From positions 558,001-622,000 of the forward strand of contig NZ_SLWL01000001.1 in the NCBI RefSeq assembly GCF_004342915.1: a stretch of DNA of 64,000 bases, read 5' to 3'. The translations under genes and the position numbers were made by a program. The stretch is from Camelimonas lactis (lineage in GTDB: Bacteria > Pseudomonadota > Alphaproteobacteria > Rhizobiales > Beijerinckiaceae). The first letter of the stretch is position 1. Each line of letters opens with the position of its first letter. This document shows, one piece after another, positions 7,668 through 17,594 of this stretch. Under the pieces are notes generated by a model. That model was given only the letters and a program-made list of their open reading frames with translations. It had not been told where the DNA came from and did no database searches.

Positions 7668-10600
7668 TGATCCGGCTTTTCAAAAACCGGTCGCTTTGGC
7701 AGGCCCTTGTTCTGGCTCCGCTGGTGCTGCTGGCGCTGGGCGCGCTGGCGTGGGTGCTGGCGCCGGAGGATGTCCGCTCGGACGATTCCGAGCGCACCGT
7801 GCTGGGCGACCTGATTTCCCGGGTGCTGTCGACCGACAACGCCACCGTGTCGGTGGGGGCGGTGGACGGCGCGCTGTCGTCTGACGCCACCATCCGCAAT
7901 GTGGTGATTTCCGACCGCCAGGGGCCGTGGCTGCGCCTGAACGAGGCGCGGCTGATCTGGCGGCGGCTGGCGCTGTTGTCGGGGCGGCTGGAGATCGACC
8001 GGCTGGAGATCGGCACGCTGGAGCTGATCCGCCGGCCGGTTCCGCCGGAGCGCGAGGTGACGCCGCCAGGCGACGAGCCGCTGCTGCCGCAACTGCCGGT
8101 GGAAGTGATTGTGCGGGCGTTCCAGCTCAAGGACCTGTCGCTTGGCGAGGCCTTTGCCGGCGTCGCCGCGCAGATTGGCGCCAATGGCGAGGCGCGGCTG
8201 GGCGATCCGGCCCAGGGGCTGAATTTCCGGCTGGAAGCGAAACGTCTCGACGCGCCGGGGCAGTTCAATGTGCAGGTGGCGTTCACGCCGGCCGACAAGC
8301 ACCTGAAGGTGCAGTTGCACGCCAACGAGCCGGCGGGCGGCCTGGTGGCGCGGCTGGCGTCAATTCCCGGGCTGCCGCCGATGAAGCTGGACGTGGACGG
8401 CGCGGGACCGCTGGATGATTTCACCGCCAACCTGAACTTTGACGGCGGCCCGGATCTTTCCGCGCGCGGCTCGGCCCGGCTGACGCAGCAGGATCAGGCC
8501 CAGCAACAGGTTTCCGGCGGCGGCCGGGTGATGGCGCTGGATATGGCCGCGCGTGTCTCCGGGGTGCTTCCCGCCCCCGTGGCGCCGGTGTTCGCCGGCG
8601 ACACCCGGCTTGGCGGCCGCATTTTCTTCAACAGCGACGGCGCCTTCTGGCTTGATGACGTGGCGGTGCAGGCCGAGGCGGCGCGCCTTGCCATCAGCGG
8701 CGGCATGACCTCCGGCAAGCAGCTCGACGTCAGGATCATGGCCGGGGCCGTGCCCAATGACGGCGGCGTGCTGCGCACGGGCAACGCCGAGATCGGCAAG
8801 CTGAATTTCGACGCGCGCGTCACCGGCCAGCCGTCGATGCCGACCGTGAAGGCCAGCCTTGAACTGGCCAGGGCCAAATTGCCGACCGGCAGCATCGCCG
8901 CCGCCACAGCGACGCTGGACGCGGAGCCCACCGGCGTGATCGGTGAGCGCGGCACCCGCCTCAATGTGCGGGCGGACGCCGCGGCCTCGGGTATCGCCCT
9001 GGCCGACAAGGGCCTCGACGCGGCGATCGGCGACAAGGTCACCCTGACGCTGCGGGCGGCGCTTGGGCGTTATGGCACGGCCCACGTGGACGTTTTCAAC
9101 CTGGCCACCGCCTCCGGCGCGGTCGATTTCAAGGGCGTCGCCGGCAACCGCCGGCTGGATGGCGTGCTGTCGGCGAAAATTCCGGATCTGGCTCGTCTGC
9201 GCCTGCTCACCGGCATGCGGATCAGCGGCGCGCTTGACCTTGGCGCCAAACTCACCGGCGAGCCGCGTTTCAACCGCATCCGCGCCGAACTGAATGGCGG
9301 CGCGCGCGATCTGGGCACGGGCATCGAAGCCGTCGATGGGCTGAGCGGCGGCCGGGTGACCCTGACTGGCGCGGTGGACATGGCGCCGCGCGGCGGCTTC
9401 GGCTTCGACAATCTGACGCTCGCCGGCGCGCACGCCACCATGCGCGTCAATGGGCAGGCGCGGGAGGACCAGTCCGCCATCGAGGCGCTGGCGAGCATCG
9501 CCGACCTGCGCTACGCCGACCGGCGCATGACCGGCAGGGGGGAGCTTCAGGCCAGCCTGACCGGGCCGCTGACCCGGCCGGACGCCGCCGCGACGCTCAG
9601 CATCCGCGACGGCTCCATGCTGGGCCGGCCGGCGCCGCTGCTGCAACTGGCGGTGAAGGCCACGGACCTCACCGGCAATCTGGTCGCCAACGCCAGCCTC
9701 ACGGGCGAGCTTGATCGCAAACCGGTGAAAGGCGTCGTCGAGGCGGCGCGCCTTGCCGCCGGCGGCTGGGACATCCGGGGGCTGGACTTCGCCATGGGCT
9801 CCGTCACCGCCCGGGGCGCGCTCGCCATCGACGCGGCCAATCTGGCGAAGGGGCAGCTTACGGTGCGGGCCGGCAGTCTGGATGATATTTCGGCCCTGGC
9901 CCTGCGCCAGCTCGCCGGGCAGCTGAACGCTGACCTGACGCTTGAAAGCGTTGATGGCGGCCAGAATGTCGCCGTGCGGGCGGATGGGACGCGCATGCGC
10001 TTTGGCGAGATCAGGGCGGATCGCCTCAACGCCGACTTGCGGGCCAGTGACGTTCTGCGTCGCCCTTCGGCGGATGGCTTCGTCAATATCGACAACGCCG
10101 TTGTCGGCGGCCAGCCCCTGACCCGCGCCCGGCTGGAGGCGCGGGGCGCTGGCGCCGCCACCGACATCACGCTGGCGGCGGCAGCGGCCGGGTTCGATCT
10201 GGACGCGAAGGCGCGGTTGACGCCCGGGGACCAGACGCGGGTCGACGTCTCCAGCTTCACGGCGCGTCGCGGCTCCCACCGCATTGGCCTCGCCGGGCCG
10301 GCCAGCCTGGTCATTGTCGACGGCGGCGTCGATATCCGGCAGCTGGCGGTGGCGCTGGGCAGCGGGCGGCTGACCGCCCAGGGCAGGCTGGGCAAAACGC
10401 TGGACCTCAACGTTGGCGCCAGCGCCGTGCCGCTGTCCGTCGCCGAGATTTTCGCGCCCGGCCTTGGCCTGACCGGCGTGCTGAACGGCGAGGCGACCGT
10501 GCGCGGTTCGTCGCTGGTTCCGTCGGGCCAATGGCGGCTCAACCTGAGCGGGGTTTCCGCCGCCGCCGTGCGCGCCGCCGGCCTCCCGCCGGCAACGGTC

Positions 10601-12019
10601 GCGGCCAGCGGCGCGCTGGACGGCGCAGGGCGCACCTCGCTGAATGCAACGGTGACCGCCGGCCGGATCGCCGATCTGCGTATTACCGGCAGCGCGCCGC
10701 TCGATCCTGGCGGGCGCCTCGACATCGGCGCCCGGGGACGGATTGATCTGGGCGTGGCCAATGTCCAGCTCGCGCCGGCGGGCCGGCGTCTCACGGGTGC
10801 CGCCAATCTGGACGTGCGCGTGGGCGGTTCGGTGACGCACCCGCAGATCACCGGCGGCGGCGCGCTGTCTGGCGGGGCGTTTTCCGACGCTGTCACCGGC
10901 GTGCGCCTGACCAATATCAATGGCCAGATCATCGCGCGCGGCCAGGAAATAGTGGTGCAGCGCATCGCCGCCTCCACGCCCAACGGCGGCTCCCTTGCCG
11001 TCACGGGCAATGTGCGCGTCGATCCGGCGGCTGGTTTCCCGGGTTCGTTCCGCATCACCGGCTCCAACGCCCTGCTGATGAACGATGGCATGGCGCGCGC
11101 GGCTGCAGACCTGAATCTTGCCGCGGCGGGGCCGCTGGCCTCCCGGCCGCGCATCAGCGGAACCATCAGCATCCGTTCGCTCAATATCAGCGTCCCCAAC
11201 CAGTTGCCGGGCTCGCTGCGTCCGCTGGCCAACGTCCGGCAGATCGCGCCGACGCCACAGGCGAAGGCGCGCCTCGCGCTCGAACAGCGCGCCCGCGTCC
11301 AGGGGGCCCGCTCCACCCCGTTTGACGCGGTTCTCGATCTGATTGTGACGTCACAGAACACGATCCAGGTGAGTGGGCGCGGCATCAACGCGGTGCTGGG
11401 CGGCCAGTTGCGCATCGCCGGAACCCTGTCGGCGCCGGCGCCAACAGGCGGCTTCACCATGCGCAGCGGCAGCTTCGATCTCGGCTCGCAGACGCTGGAT
11501 TTCACGCGCGGCCAGGTCACCTTCAGCGGCACCCTCAGCCCGGAGCTGGATTTCATCGCCGAAACCATCGCCGGCGGCGTGACGGCGCGAATCCAGATCT
11601 CCGGCCCGGCCAGCGATCCGGCGTTTGATTTCAGCTCCAGCCCGGCGATGTCGCGGGAAGAGGTGATCTCGCGCATCCTGTTTGGCCAGTCGGCCGGCGA
11701 GCTCTCCGGCCTTGAGGCGCTGCAACTGGCGCAGATCGCCGCCCAGTTCTCCGGCGACGGCGACAGCGCGTTTGACAGCCTGCGCCGCACGCTCGGGCTT
11801 GGCGGCTCCGACATGGACGGGGACAGCAATCAGGGCTTTCTGGCGCGGGTCAGCCGGGCGCTTGGCAAGCGCATCCGGTTCAGCGTCAAGCCCGGCACCT
11901 CACCGGAAACCACCGGCCTTGGCGTCAATGTCAACGTGACGCGCCATATCCGGGTCCAGGGGCTGGTGGGGGCCACCGGCAACACGTCGGTGAATATCGG
12001 CGCCGAATGGGAGTACTGA
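7667..12019 (+). CDS. tamB: TamB-like inner-membrane/periplasmic assembly protein
   Basis: A 1450-residue TamB (DUF490) protein. It has one N-terminal membrane anchor (about residues 10-32). A very long periplasmic region of repeating beta-strand segments follows, rich in xxLDxxxxL-type patterns, typical of the hydrophobic-groove AsmA/TamB superfamily now linked to phospholipid transport between membranes. The conserved C-terminal DUF490 domain covers roughly the last 340 residues and ends in VNIGAEWEY. It partners with TamA across the periplasm. Length is within the usual range of 1200-1500 residues for alphaproteobacteria. Translation is coupled to tamA by TGATG. I see no frameshift. Confidence 0.93.
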   Translation: MIRLFKNRSLWQALVLAPLVLLALGALAWVLAPEDVRSDDSERTVLGDLISRVLSTDNATVSVGAVDGALSSDATIRNVVISDRQGPWLRLNEARLIWRRLALLSGRLEIDRLEIGTLELIRRPVPPEREVTPPGDEPLLPQLPVEVIVRAFQLKDLSLGEAFAGVAAQIGANGEARLGDPAQGLNFRLEAKRLDAPGQFNVQVAFTPADKHLKVQLHANEPAGGLVARLASIPGLPPMKLDVDGAGPLDDFTANLNFDGGPDLSARGSARLTQQDQAQQQVSGGGRVMALDMAARVSGVLPAPVAPVFAGDTRLGGRIFFNSDGAFWLDDVAVQAEAARLAISGGMTSGKQLDVRIMAGAVPNDGGVLRTGNAEIGKLNFDARVTGQPSMPTVKASLELARAKLPTGSIAAATATLDAEPTGVIGERGTRLNVRADAAASGIALADKGLDAAIGDKVTLTLRAALGRYGTAHVDVFNLATASGAVDFKGVAGNRRLDGVLSAKIPDLARLRLLTGMRISGALDLGAKLTGEPRFNRIRAELNGGARDLGTGIEAVDGLSGGRVTLTGAVDMAPRGGFGFDNLTLAGAHATMRVNGQAREDQSAIEALASIADLRYADRRMTGRGELQASLTGPLTRPDAAATLSIRDGSMLGRPAPLLQLAVKATDLTGNLVANASLTGELDRKPVKGVVEAARLAAGGWDIRGLDFAMGSVTARGALAIDAANLAKGQLTVRAGSLDDISALALRQLAGQLNADLTLESVDGGQNVAVRADGTRMRFGEIRADRLNADLRASDVLRRPSADGFVNIDNAVVGGQPLTRARLEARGAGAATDITLAAAAAGFDLDAKARLTPGDQTRVDVSSFTARRGSHRIGLAGPASLVIVDGGVDIRQLAVALGSGRLTAQGRLGKTLDLNVGASAVPLSVAEIFAPGLGLTGVLNGEATVRGSSLVPSGQWRLNLSGVSAAAVRAAGLPPATVAASGALDGAGRTSLNATVTAGRIADLRITGSAPLDPGGRLDIGARGRIDLGVANVQLAPAGRRLTGAANLDVRVGGSVTHPQITGGGALSGGAFSDAVTGVRLTNINGQIIARGQEIVVQRIAASTPNGGSLAVTGNVRVDPAAGFPGSFRITGSNALLMNDGMARAAADLNLAAAGPLASRPRISGTISIRSLNISVPNQLPGSLRPLANVRQIAPTPQAKARLALEQRARVQGARSTPFDAVLDLIVTSQNTIQVSGRGINAVLGGQLRIAGTLSAPAPTGGFTMRSGSFDLGSQTLDFTRGQVTFSGTLSPELDFIAETIAGGVTARIQISGPASDPAFDFSSSPAMSREEVISRILFGQSAGELSGLEALQLAQIAAQFSGDGDSAFDSLRRTLGLGGSDMDGDSNQGFLARVSRALGKRIRFSVKPGTSPETTGLGVNVNVTRHIRVQGLVGATGNTSVNIGAEWEY

Positions 12020-12365
12020 CCGCAAACCCGGAGCAGCGCTCCGGAGCGCGGGCGTCCAAAGGGCCAGCAAACTCATGGCGTGGGGCCGGCCAGGGCGCCC
12101 ATTCGTTTATTTTTCGTTTGGAAAGCGCCGGTTGCCGGCAATAGCTGTTGCCGCCCCATCGCCGCCCTACTATTGTCCCCAGGTTTTCACGTTTTGGTGA
12201 GGCCGCTGATTTGTTCGCCGTGTGATCGCGGGGTGTTCCTTCTGGGGATGGACATGTCGGGAGGCGCTGGCGACGTTGTCGCCAGCGGCCCGGTTTTCCC
12301 TCCACGGTCCGGAGCCTCACGCTTTCACGGGGCCGTGAGCAAGGCGCGATGTTGGGGGGCGGCGG
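12020..12365. other. Intergenic region after tamB, hairpin at 12028-12044
   Basis: Nine bases after the tamB stop, CCGGAGC (12028-12034) and GCTCCGG (12038-12044) form a 7-bp stem with loop AGC. There is no T-run, so it is a weak terminator or an mRNA-stabilising hairpin. The remaining 320 bases show no gene. The promoter of the small secreted protein should lie here, but I cannot assign it. Confidence 0.45.
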
Positions 12366-12749
12366 ATGAAGCGTTGGGCCATCTTCTGTGCGATAGCGGG
12401 CATGACGGTTTCGGCTGCTTCGGTGGCGTCGGCGCAGTCGCTTCCCGCATACCAGGCGAATGCGACCTGGGCGTTTCCGGGCGCGACCAACCGGTACAAT
12501 GATCCGCTTGGCGCGCCGCGCAATGTCTGTTTCAACGCCGCGGCCCTGCACCGCTGGTGCCGCGTGTTCGTCACCGCTTCTGGCGGGCCATGCGTTTGCG
12601 GCGCGGGGGCGGATGGGGCCGGGGTTTTCGCCGGCACGCTGATCACCGACGCGCAGCTCTATGAGCTGATTGGCGAGGATGTGAAGCAGGCCGAGGTGGG
12701 AGCCAATGGGCGTCGCCTGGCCAATTCCCGGAATTACAACGGCTTCTGA
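12366..12749 (+). CDS. Small secreted protein of unknown function
   Basis: A 127-residue protein with a clear Sec signal peptide: KR at the N-terminus, hydrophobic core AIFCAIAGMTVSAASVASA, cleavage near residue 23. The mature part of about 104 residues has four cysteines, in NVC, RWC and PCVC, which could form two disulphides in the periplasm. A purine-rich GGGGGGCGGCGG precedes the ATG. I do not recognise a family. The end (ANSRNYNGF) is tyrosine- and asparagine-rich. It stands alone between tamB and the convergent polysaccharide gene. Signal peptide, ribosome binding site and codon pattern support a real gene. Confidence 0.6.
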   Translation: MKRWAIFCAIAGMTVSAASVASAQSLPAYQANATWAFPGATNRYNDPLGAPRNVCFNAAALHRWCRVFVTASGGPCVCGAGADGAGVFAGTLITDAQLYELIGEDVKQAEVGANGRRLANSRNYNGF

Positions 12750-13034
12750 CGCTTTTTCGGGCGGCGGATATCGCTCTGCCTGCCGGCGGTTTTGATGGTC
12801 AACGCGAGACGTGCGCCTGCGGCGCGGTCGCCGCCGTTGGTGCGTGAGGCTCCTGTCATTGCGCGGATGGTCGCGACGCATCCAGCCACGGTGGCGGGGG
12901 CGTGCAGTAACGGCGGCGTGGCGTCACGGCGGCCGGAAGACGCCCGGAGGCGGCAGCGGAGGCCGGATAACGGGCCCGCAAGGGTATGCGCGCGAGGGCG
13001 GGCGGGGCCGGCCCACGCCAGGAGGGAAGCGCCC

Positions 13035-14984
13035 TCAGGTGACCGCCTGGGGGGCCTGTTCTGGCGTCGCCGGGAAGGTCGGCAGCGCCGTGTGGATGAC
13101 GCCGTAGACCTTGGATTTTTCGCCGCGCGTCACCGCGCCGGCGAGGGCGTCGAGGCAACGCTCCAGCTCGTTGATGTCCGGGAAGCTCGGGTCGGCGGCG
13201 ATAATGCCGGGCAGGTTGACGTCGCGCGTGGCCTCGCCGTCGTCGAGCACGATTTCCTCAAGCCGCTCGCCCGGGCGCATGCCGCTGAAGACGATGTCGA
13301 TGTCGACGTTGGGGCGCAGGCCGGCCATCTCGATCATGCGGGTGGCGAGATCGAGAATCTTCACCGGCCGGCCCATGTTGAGCACATAGATCGAGGTGCC
13401 CTTGTCCGGGTCGTCGATGGCGTGGAACGACGCCACCACCACCAGATCGCAGGCCTCCGGTATGGTCATGAAGAAGCGCACCATGTCCGGGTGGGTGACG
13501 GTGACCGGGCCGCCCTTGTCGATCTGCTCGCGGAACTTGGGCACCACCGAACCGTTTGAGCCCAGCACGTTGCCGAAGCGCACCACGACGAGGCGCGTCA
13601 GGCGCGGCGCTTCCGCATCGCCCGTCGCGCCGTTGCGCGCCGCCAGCTCGGCGTCCTTGGCCTGCACGTACATTTCCGCCAGGCGCTTGGTGGCGCCGAG
13701 GATCGACACCGGCTTCACCGCCTTGTCGGTGGAAATCATCACGAAGGCTTCGGCGCCGCAGGCAATGGCGGCGTCGGCGGCGTTCATGGCGCCGAAGACG
13801 TTGGTGCGCACGCCCTCGCTCCAGTCCTTCTCCAGATAGTGGACATGTTTGAGCGCGGCGGCGTGATAAACGATCTGCGGCCGGTAATCGCCGAGAATGG
13901 CGAACAGCCGGTCGCGATCGCGCACGTCGCAGATGCGGCCGACCGGGTTGCAGCCAGGGACCCGGCCGAGGTCCTCGAGAATGGCGTGCAGCGCCGGCTC
14001 CGAGTTTTCCAGAATCAGGATGTCCGTCGCGCCGAAGCGGGCGAGGCGGCGGGCCAGCTCGCCGCCGATGGAGCCGCCGCCGCCGGTGATGGCGATGCGC
14101 CGGTGCGCCGCCAGCGTGGTGATGGTGGCCTCATCGATGCTGATCGCCGGGCGCAGCAGCAGGTCTTCCATGGAGATTGGCGCGAGCCGGGCGGAGACGT
14201 TCTGCGCGCCTTCGTCCAGCCCCTGGGTGCGCAGCACTTCCACGCCAAAGCGGCGGGCGGTGGTGAGGATGGTTCCAGGGTTGACCTCGTCAGCGAGCGC
14301 GGAGGGGGCCATGACGACGATGGCGGGGGCCTGGTCGCGGGCGGCGAGGCCCTGCATGACGCTGGCCAGGTCGTTGAAACCGCCGAGCACCCGGATGTCG
14401 CGGATTGACTGGCCGGCGTCCGCGCCATGGCGACTGAGGGCGCCGACCGGGCGCAGCCGCGACAGGGCGCCCTGCTCGATGCCGCGCAGGATCGCTTCGA
14501 TCTCGATGCCGGTTCCCAGAATCAGCGCGGCGTCACGCTTGCTGGCCGGGGAGGCGGAGGTGAGCTGTCGCTGCTTCAGGGCGCGGTAAGCGACGCGCGG
14601 CGCCGCCAGCAGCAGCATTTCCAGCAGGCAGAACAGCAGAATCCAGGCGCGGCCGAAGTAATTGCGGCCCAGCAGGTCCGGGTGCGAAATCACCGTGTCG
14701 AAGGCCAGCAGCAGCAGCGACAGGATCAGCGAGGCCTTGGCGATTTTCAGAATGTCGGGCAGCGACGTGAAGCGCCACTTCGACTGGGGCAGGCGCACGA
14801 TCAGGAACACGATCGCCGCCAGCGGCAGCACGCCAGCCAGAATCAGCGGCAGATCATGCAGGTAGACGCCAAGACGCTGGTCCTGAAACCGCAGAAAGAA
14901 GGCGAGCGCCGTTGCGCCAGCGGTGACGACGAGATCCGCCGTCAGGTTCAGCAGGATGGTCCTGATCGCGCGTCGCGACGCCAT
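13035..14984 (-). CDS. Membrane-bound UDP-sugar 4,6-dehydratase-like protein (CapD/WbpM family)
   Basis: A 649-residue long-form nucleotide-sugar dehydratase of the FlaA1/WbpM/CapD group, which makes 6-deoxy-4-keto sugars for surface polysaccharides. The N-terminal membrane domain has about four helices (residues 9-31, 44-64, 83-100, 112-130). A first Rossmann-like segment begins at ALILGTG (154). The catalytic SDR domain starts with TGGGGSIG (300-307). The STDK motif is at 418-421, and the usual Tyr of YxxxK is replaced by leucine (L429, with K433), as expected for this subgroup, in which methionine is typical. The ATG at 14984 has GGGGAG upstream. It probably forms a surface-polysaccharide unit with the downstream epimerase gene at 15169-16185, which is transcribed in the same direction 184 bases upstream. 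Confidence 0.9.
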   Translation of the reverse strand: MASRRAIRTILLNLTADLVVTAGATALAFFLRFQDQRLGVYLHDLPLILAGVLPLAAIVFLIVRLPQSKWRFTSLPDILKIAKASLILSLLLLAFDTVISHPDLLGRNYFGRAWILLFCLLEMLLLAAPRVAYRALKQRQLTSASPASKRDAALILGTGIEIEAILRGIEQGALSRLRPVGALSRHGADAGQSIRDIRVLGGFNDLASVMQGLAARDQAPAIVVMAPSALADEVNPGTILTTARRFGVEVLRTQGLDEGAQNVSARLAPISMEDLLLRPAISIDEATITTLAAHRRIAITGGGGSIGGELARRLARFGATDILILENSEPALHAILEDLGRVPGCNPVGRICDVRDRDRLFAILGDYRPQIVYHAAALKHVHYLEKDWSEGVRTNVFGAMNAADAAIACGAEAFVMISTDKAVKPVSILGATKRLAEMYVQAKDAELAARNGATGDAEAPRLTRLVVVRFGNVLGSNGSVVPKFREQIDKGGPVTVTHPDMVRFFMTIPEACDLVVVASFHAIDDPDKGTSIYVLNMGRPVKILDLATRMIEMAGLRPNVDIDIVFSGMRPGERLEEIVLDDGEATRDVNLPGIIAADPSFPDINELERCLDALAGAVTRGEKSKVYGVIHTALPTFPATPEQAPQAVT

Positions 14985-15168
14985 GGTGCTCCCCGGATGC
15001 GCCGACGAACGGCGAAACTGTGCTGTACGACATAGAACATGATGCGCGCGCACGAAACCGGCGATGGGACACGGCGCACGTCAAATCATGCAGCTGGCCG
15101 TGGAGAGAGACGGATTTCGCGGCCATACCAGGGCGGTTGAGCCGGGCGGGACGGCTGGCCGCGGCGGC

Positions 15169-16185
15169 TCATACGCCGCGCCAGCGGCGAAACCAGTTCA
15201 CGAAACGGGCGACGCCCGTTTCCAGCGGCGTCGCCGGCACGTAGCCGATCGCCGCCTGCAGGGCGTCGGTGTCGGCCCAGGTGGCGGGCACGTCGCCTGG
15301 CTGCATCGGCTCCAGCACGATCCGGGCCTTGCGGCCCAGGCCCTCTTCCAGCAGCGCGATCAGACGCGGCACCGGCGTCGGGCTGTTGGCGCCAATATTG
15401 TAGACGCGCCAGGGGGCGGAGGAACTGCCAGGCGTGGGCGCCGCGCCGCTCCACTGCGGATCAGGCCGGGCGGGCCGGTCGAGCAGGCGCACGACGCCTT
15501 CAACGATGTCGTCGACATAGGTGAAGTCGCGGCTGAGATCGCCATTGTTGAACAGGCGCAGCGGCTGGCCGGCGGCGATGGCCTCGGCGAACAGCCAGGT
15601 CGCCATGTCCGGGCGGCCCCACGGCCCGTAAACGGTAAAAAACCGCAGCCCCGTGGTCGGCAGCCCGAACAGGTGACTGTAGGCGTGGGCGGAAAGCTCG
15701 TTGGCCTTCTTGGTGGCCGCGTACAGGCTGAGCGGATGATCGACGTTCTGGCTGACCGAGAACGGCATTGTGCGGTTGGCGCCGTAAACCGAGCTGGACG
15801 AGGCGTAAACCAGATGGCGCACGCCGCCATGCCGGCAGCACTCCAGGAGATTCTGGAAGCCCACGAGGTTAGATCTGGTGTAGGCGTCGGGATTGACCAG
15901 CGAGTAGCGCACGCCCGGTTGCGCCGCCAGATTGACGACGATGGCCGGTTTTCCCAGGCGGAACACATCGGCAAGCGCCGCCGCGTCGGCGATATCGGTC
16001 TGGCTGAAGCTGAAATTGCCGGACGTCAGTTGCTCCAGCCGGGCCCGCTTCAGCGCCGGGTCATAGTAATCATTGAGCGTATCCAGTCCGACCACGCGCC
16101 GGCCTTCCGCCAGCAGGCGCCGGCACAGGTGAAAGCCGATAAAGCCGGCGGCTCCGGTGACCAGAACCGTTTCCTGGCTGTCCAT
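15169..16185 (-). CDS. NAD-dependent epimerase, UDP-glucuronate 4-epimerase-like
   Basis: A 338-residue extended short-chain dehydrogenase of the CapI/LpsL type, which interconverts UDP-glucuronate and UDP-galacturonate for capsule, exopolysaccharide or lipopolysaccharide. The NAD-binding motif GAAGFIG is at residues 11-17. The catalytic SSSSVYG and YAATK (Tyr and Lys) follow. NDYYDPALKRARLE near residue 40 is typical of this subgroup. I chose the ATG at 16185 because GGAG lies nine bases upstream; the ATG at 16200 has none. It is transcribed toward the dehydratase gene, so the pair may be co-transcribed to supply two nucleotide sugars. Other 4-epimerase substrates remain possible. Confidence 0.87.
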   Translation of the reverse strand: MDSQETVLVTGAAGFIGFHLCRRLLAEGRRVVGLDTLNDYYDPALKRARLEQLTSGNFSFSQTDIADAAALADVFRLGKPAIVVNLAAQPGVRYSLVNPDAYTRSNLVGFQNLLECCRHGGVRHLVYASSSSVYGANRTMPFSVSQNVDHPLSLYAATKKANELSAHAYSHLFGLPTTGLRFFTVYGPWGRPDMATWLFAEAIAAGQPLRLFNNGDLSRDFTYVDDIVEGVVRLLDRPARPDPQWSGAAPTPGSSSAPWRVYNIGANSPTPVPRLIALLEEGLGRKARIVLEPMQPGDVPATWADTDALQAAIGYVPATPLETGVARFVNWFRRWRGV

Positions 16186-16652
16186 GTTCCAGCGCTCCAT
16201 TGCGGATGCGCGCGCCCCATGCCGCGCGCTGTTGTGATGCCATCGCCGGCGCGGGTTGGCCAGCCCCCGGGCGCGCCAGCGCGGCGGTGGCGCGGGGGCT
16301 GCCCGTTGCGGGCTGGTTGACGCCGGCGCGACCCCCGGCGACATTCAACCTGTGGTTTTGGAGCATGGGCGTCGGAAACCGGCCTGATCAATACGCGATG
16401 CGCGAAGCTGTCGCCTGTCAGTCAGGTTCCGGCTGCGCCGGGTTTTCGAGACGCGGATGCGCCGGCATCGTCGGGTTCTCGCGGCGGAAAATATGTGGCG
16501 CGCAGGCGATGCGACGGCTCGCGAATCTGGCTTTCTTCCCGGAAATCCAGCGGCATGAGAATCCGGCGTCATGAAATCCGGCGTCATGGCGGGCGGGCGA
16601 CGGGTCAGCCCTTGCTTGTGGTCCGGCTCGGCGAAGGACGGTTACGGAGGCC
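16186..16652. other. Non-coding divergent interval
   Basis: These 467 bases lie between the leftward epimerase gene and the rightward YbaY/META gene. I see no credible gene. A short imperfect triple repeat at 16544-16589 is listed separately. Promoters for both neighbours must lie here or inside the repeats. Confidence 0.45.
16544..16589. repeat. Three tandem copies of a 15-base unit
   Basis: AATCCAGCGGCATGA (16544-16558), AATCCGGCGTCATGA (16560-16574) and AATCCGGCGTCATGG (16575-16589) lie in tandem. The last two differ only at the final base. They sit 64-109 bases upstream of the next gene, a location that fits an operator array. Confidence 0.5.
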
Positions 16653-17453
16653 ATGTTGTCAAAATCTGCGGGAAACCTGTTGAGCCGTCGGGAGGTGTCC
16701 CTGGGGGCGCTTGCCGCCGGGGTGGCGCTGTGGACTGGAGCGGCGTCGGCCGCCCCGCTCACCCTGCGCGGCGAGGTGGTTTATCGCGAGCGCATGGCGT
16801 TGCCGCGCGGCGCCCGTGTGGAGGTGCAGCTGGTGGACATGTCGCTGGCCGATGCGCCGGCGCGCGTTCTGGCCACGGCCCAGGTCGGCAAGTTCACCGG
16901 CAGCCCGATACCTTTCACCCTGCGCATCGACAGCCGCAAGCTGCGGCGCGGGCGGCGTTACGCCCTGCAGGCGCGCATCAGCGACAATCGGGGCAAGCTG
17001 ATGTTCATCAACGATACGGTTCACGCCTGGAAATCTGGCGACGCGGGGCCTTTCACCATCCAGGTCGTGCGCGCAGGAGGGACGGGCAAGCCCGGGACAG
17101 GCAAGCCGCGCGCGCCGGCGGAGCCCTGGGGCCGTTGGGTCGCGGAGGATATTCTTGGCGGCGGCGTGGCGGAGCGCGTGCAATCCGTGCTGGACATCAG
17201 GCCGGACGGTCACGTTTCCGGGCATGGGGGCTGCAACGGCATGAGCGGCGCGGTGCGGGTGAAGGGCAAACGCATTGTGTTTGGCCGCATGGCGTCGACC
17301 ATGATGGCCTGTCCGTCGCCACAGATGAACCAGGAGCGCCGTTTCCACGAGGCGCTTCGTCTGGTCCGCGGTTTCCGCGTTGAAGAAGAGCCCAGAAAGC
17401 TGCTGCTGCTCGATGGCTCCAACCGCGTGGTGATGCGGCTGGCGGCGGGTTAA
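16653..17453 (+). CDS. Secreted YbaY-like plus META-domain protein
   Basis: A 266-residue exported protein. The N-terminus LLSRREVSLGALAAGVAL contains a twin-arginine-like SRREVSL motif, so Tat export is likely. Residues about 36-125 match the YbaY/type III lipoprotein-chaperone-like domain (LRGEVVYRERMALPRGARV, VQLVDMS). Residues about 150-262 match the META/HslJ domain, with the hallmark GGCNGMSG and TMMACPSPQMNQER. HslJ relatives are linked to heat and novobiocin stress in the envelope. No lipobox cysteine is seen, so it is probably a soluble periplasmic protein. A proline/glycine linker (GTGKPGTGKPRAPAEP) joins the domains. The precise role is unknown. Confidence 0.8.
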   Translation: MLSKSAGNLLSRREVSLGALAAGVALWTGAASAAPLTLRGEVVYRERMALPRGARVEVQLVDMSLADAPARVLATAQVGKFTGSPIPFTLRIDSRKLRRGRRYALQARISDNRGKLMFINDTVHAWKSGDAGPFTIQVVRAGGTGKPGTGKPRAPAEPWGRWVAEDILGGGVAERVQSVLDIRPDGHVSGHGGCNGMSGAVRVKGKRIVFGRMASTMMACPSPQMNQERRFHEALRLVRGFRVEEEPRKLLLLDGSNRVVMRLAAG

Positions 17454-17594
17454 GGTCCATGCGCGATGCGCCGCAGGCATCGTGGCAGGTCTGGTAGAGT
17501 GGGCGCAGGCGCCCCCGGCAGGGGATGACCTGGGCCCGGGCATGTCAGGACGCGTGTCCGTCGGAAGCTTCGCGCCCTGATGCGGGATGGGTTC

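Noticed and set aside
8360-11829. Very long open frames on the minus strand opposite tamB
   Set aside because: Their translations are Arg/Ala/Gln- or Ser/Pro-rich without domains. The plus strand has a complete TamB protein. GC-rich codon bias leaves such shadows open.
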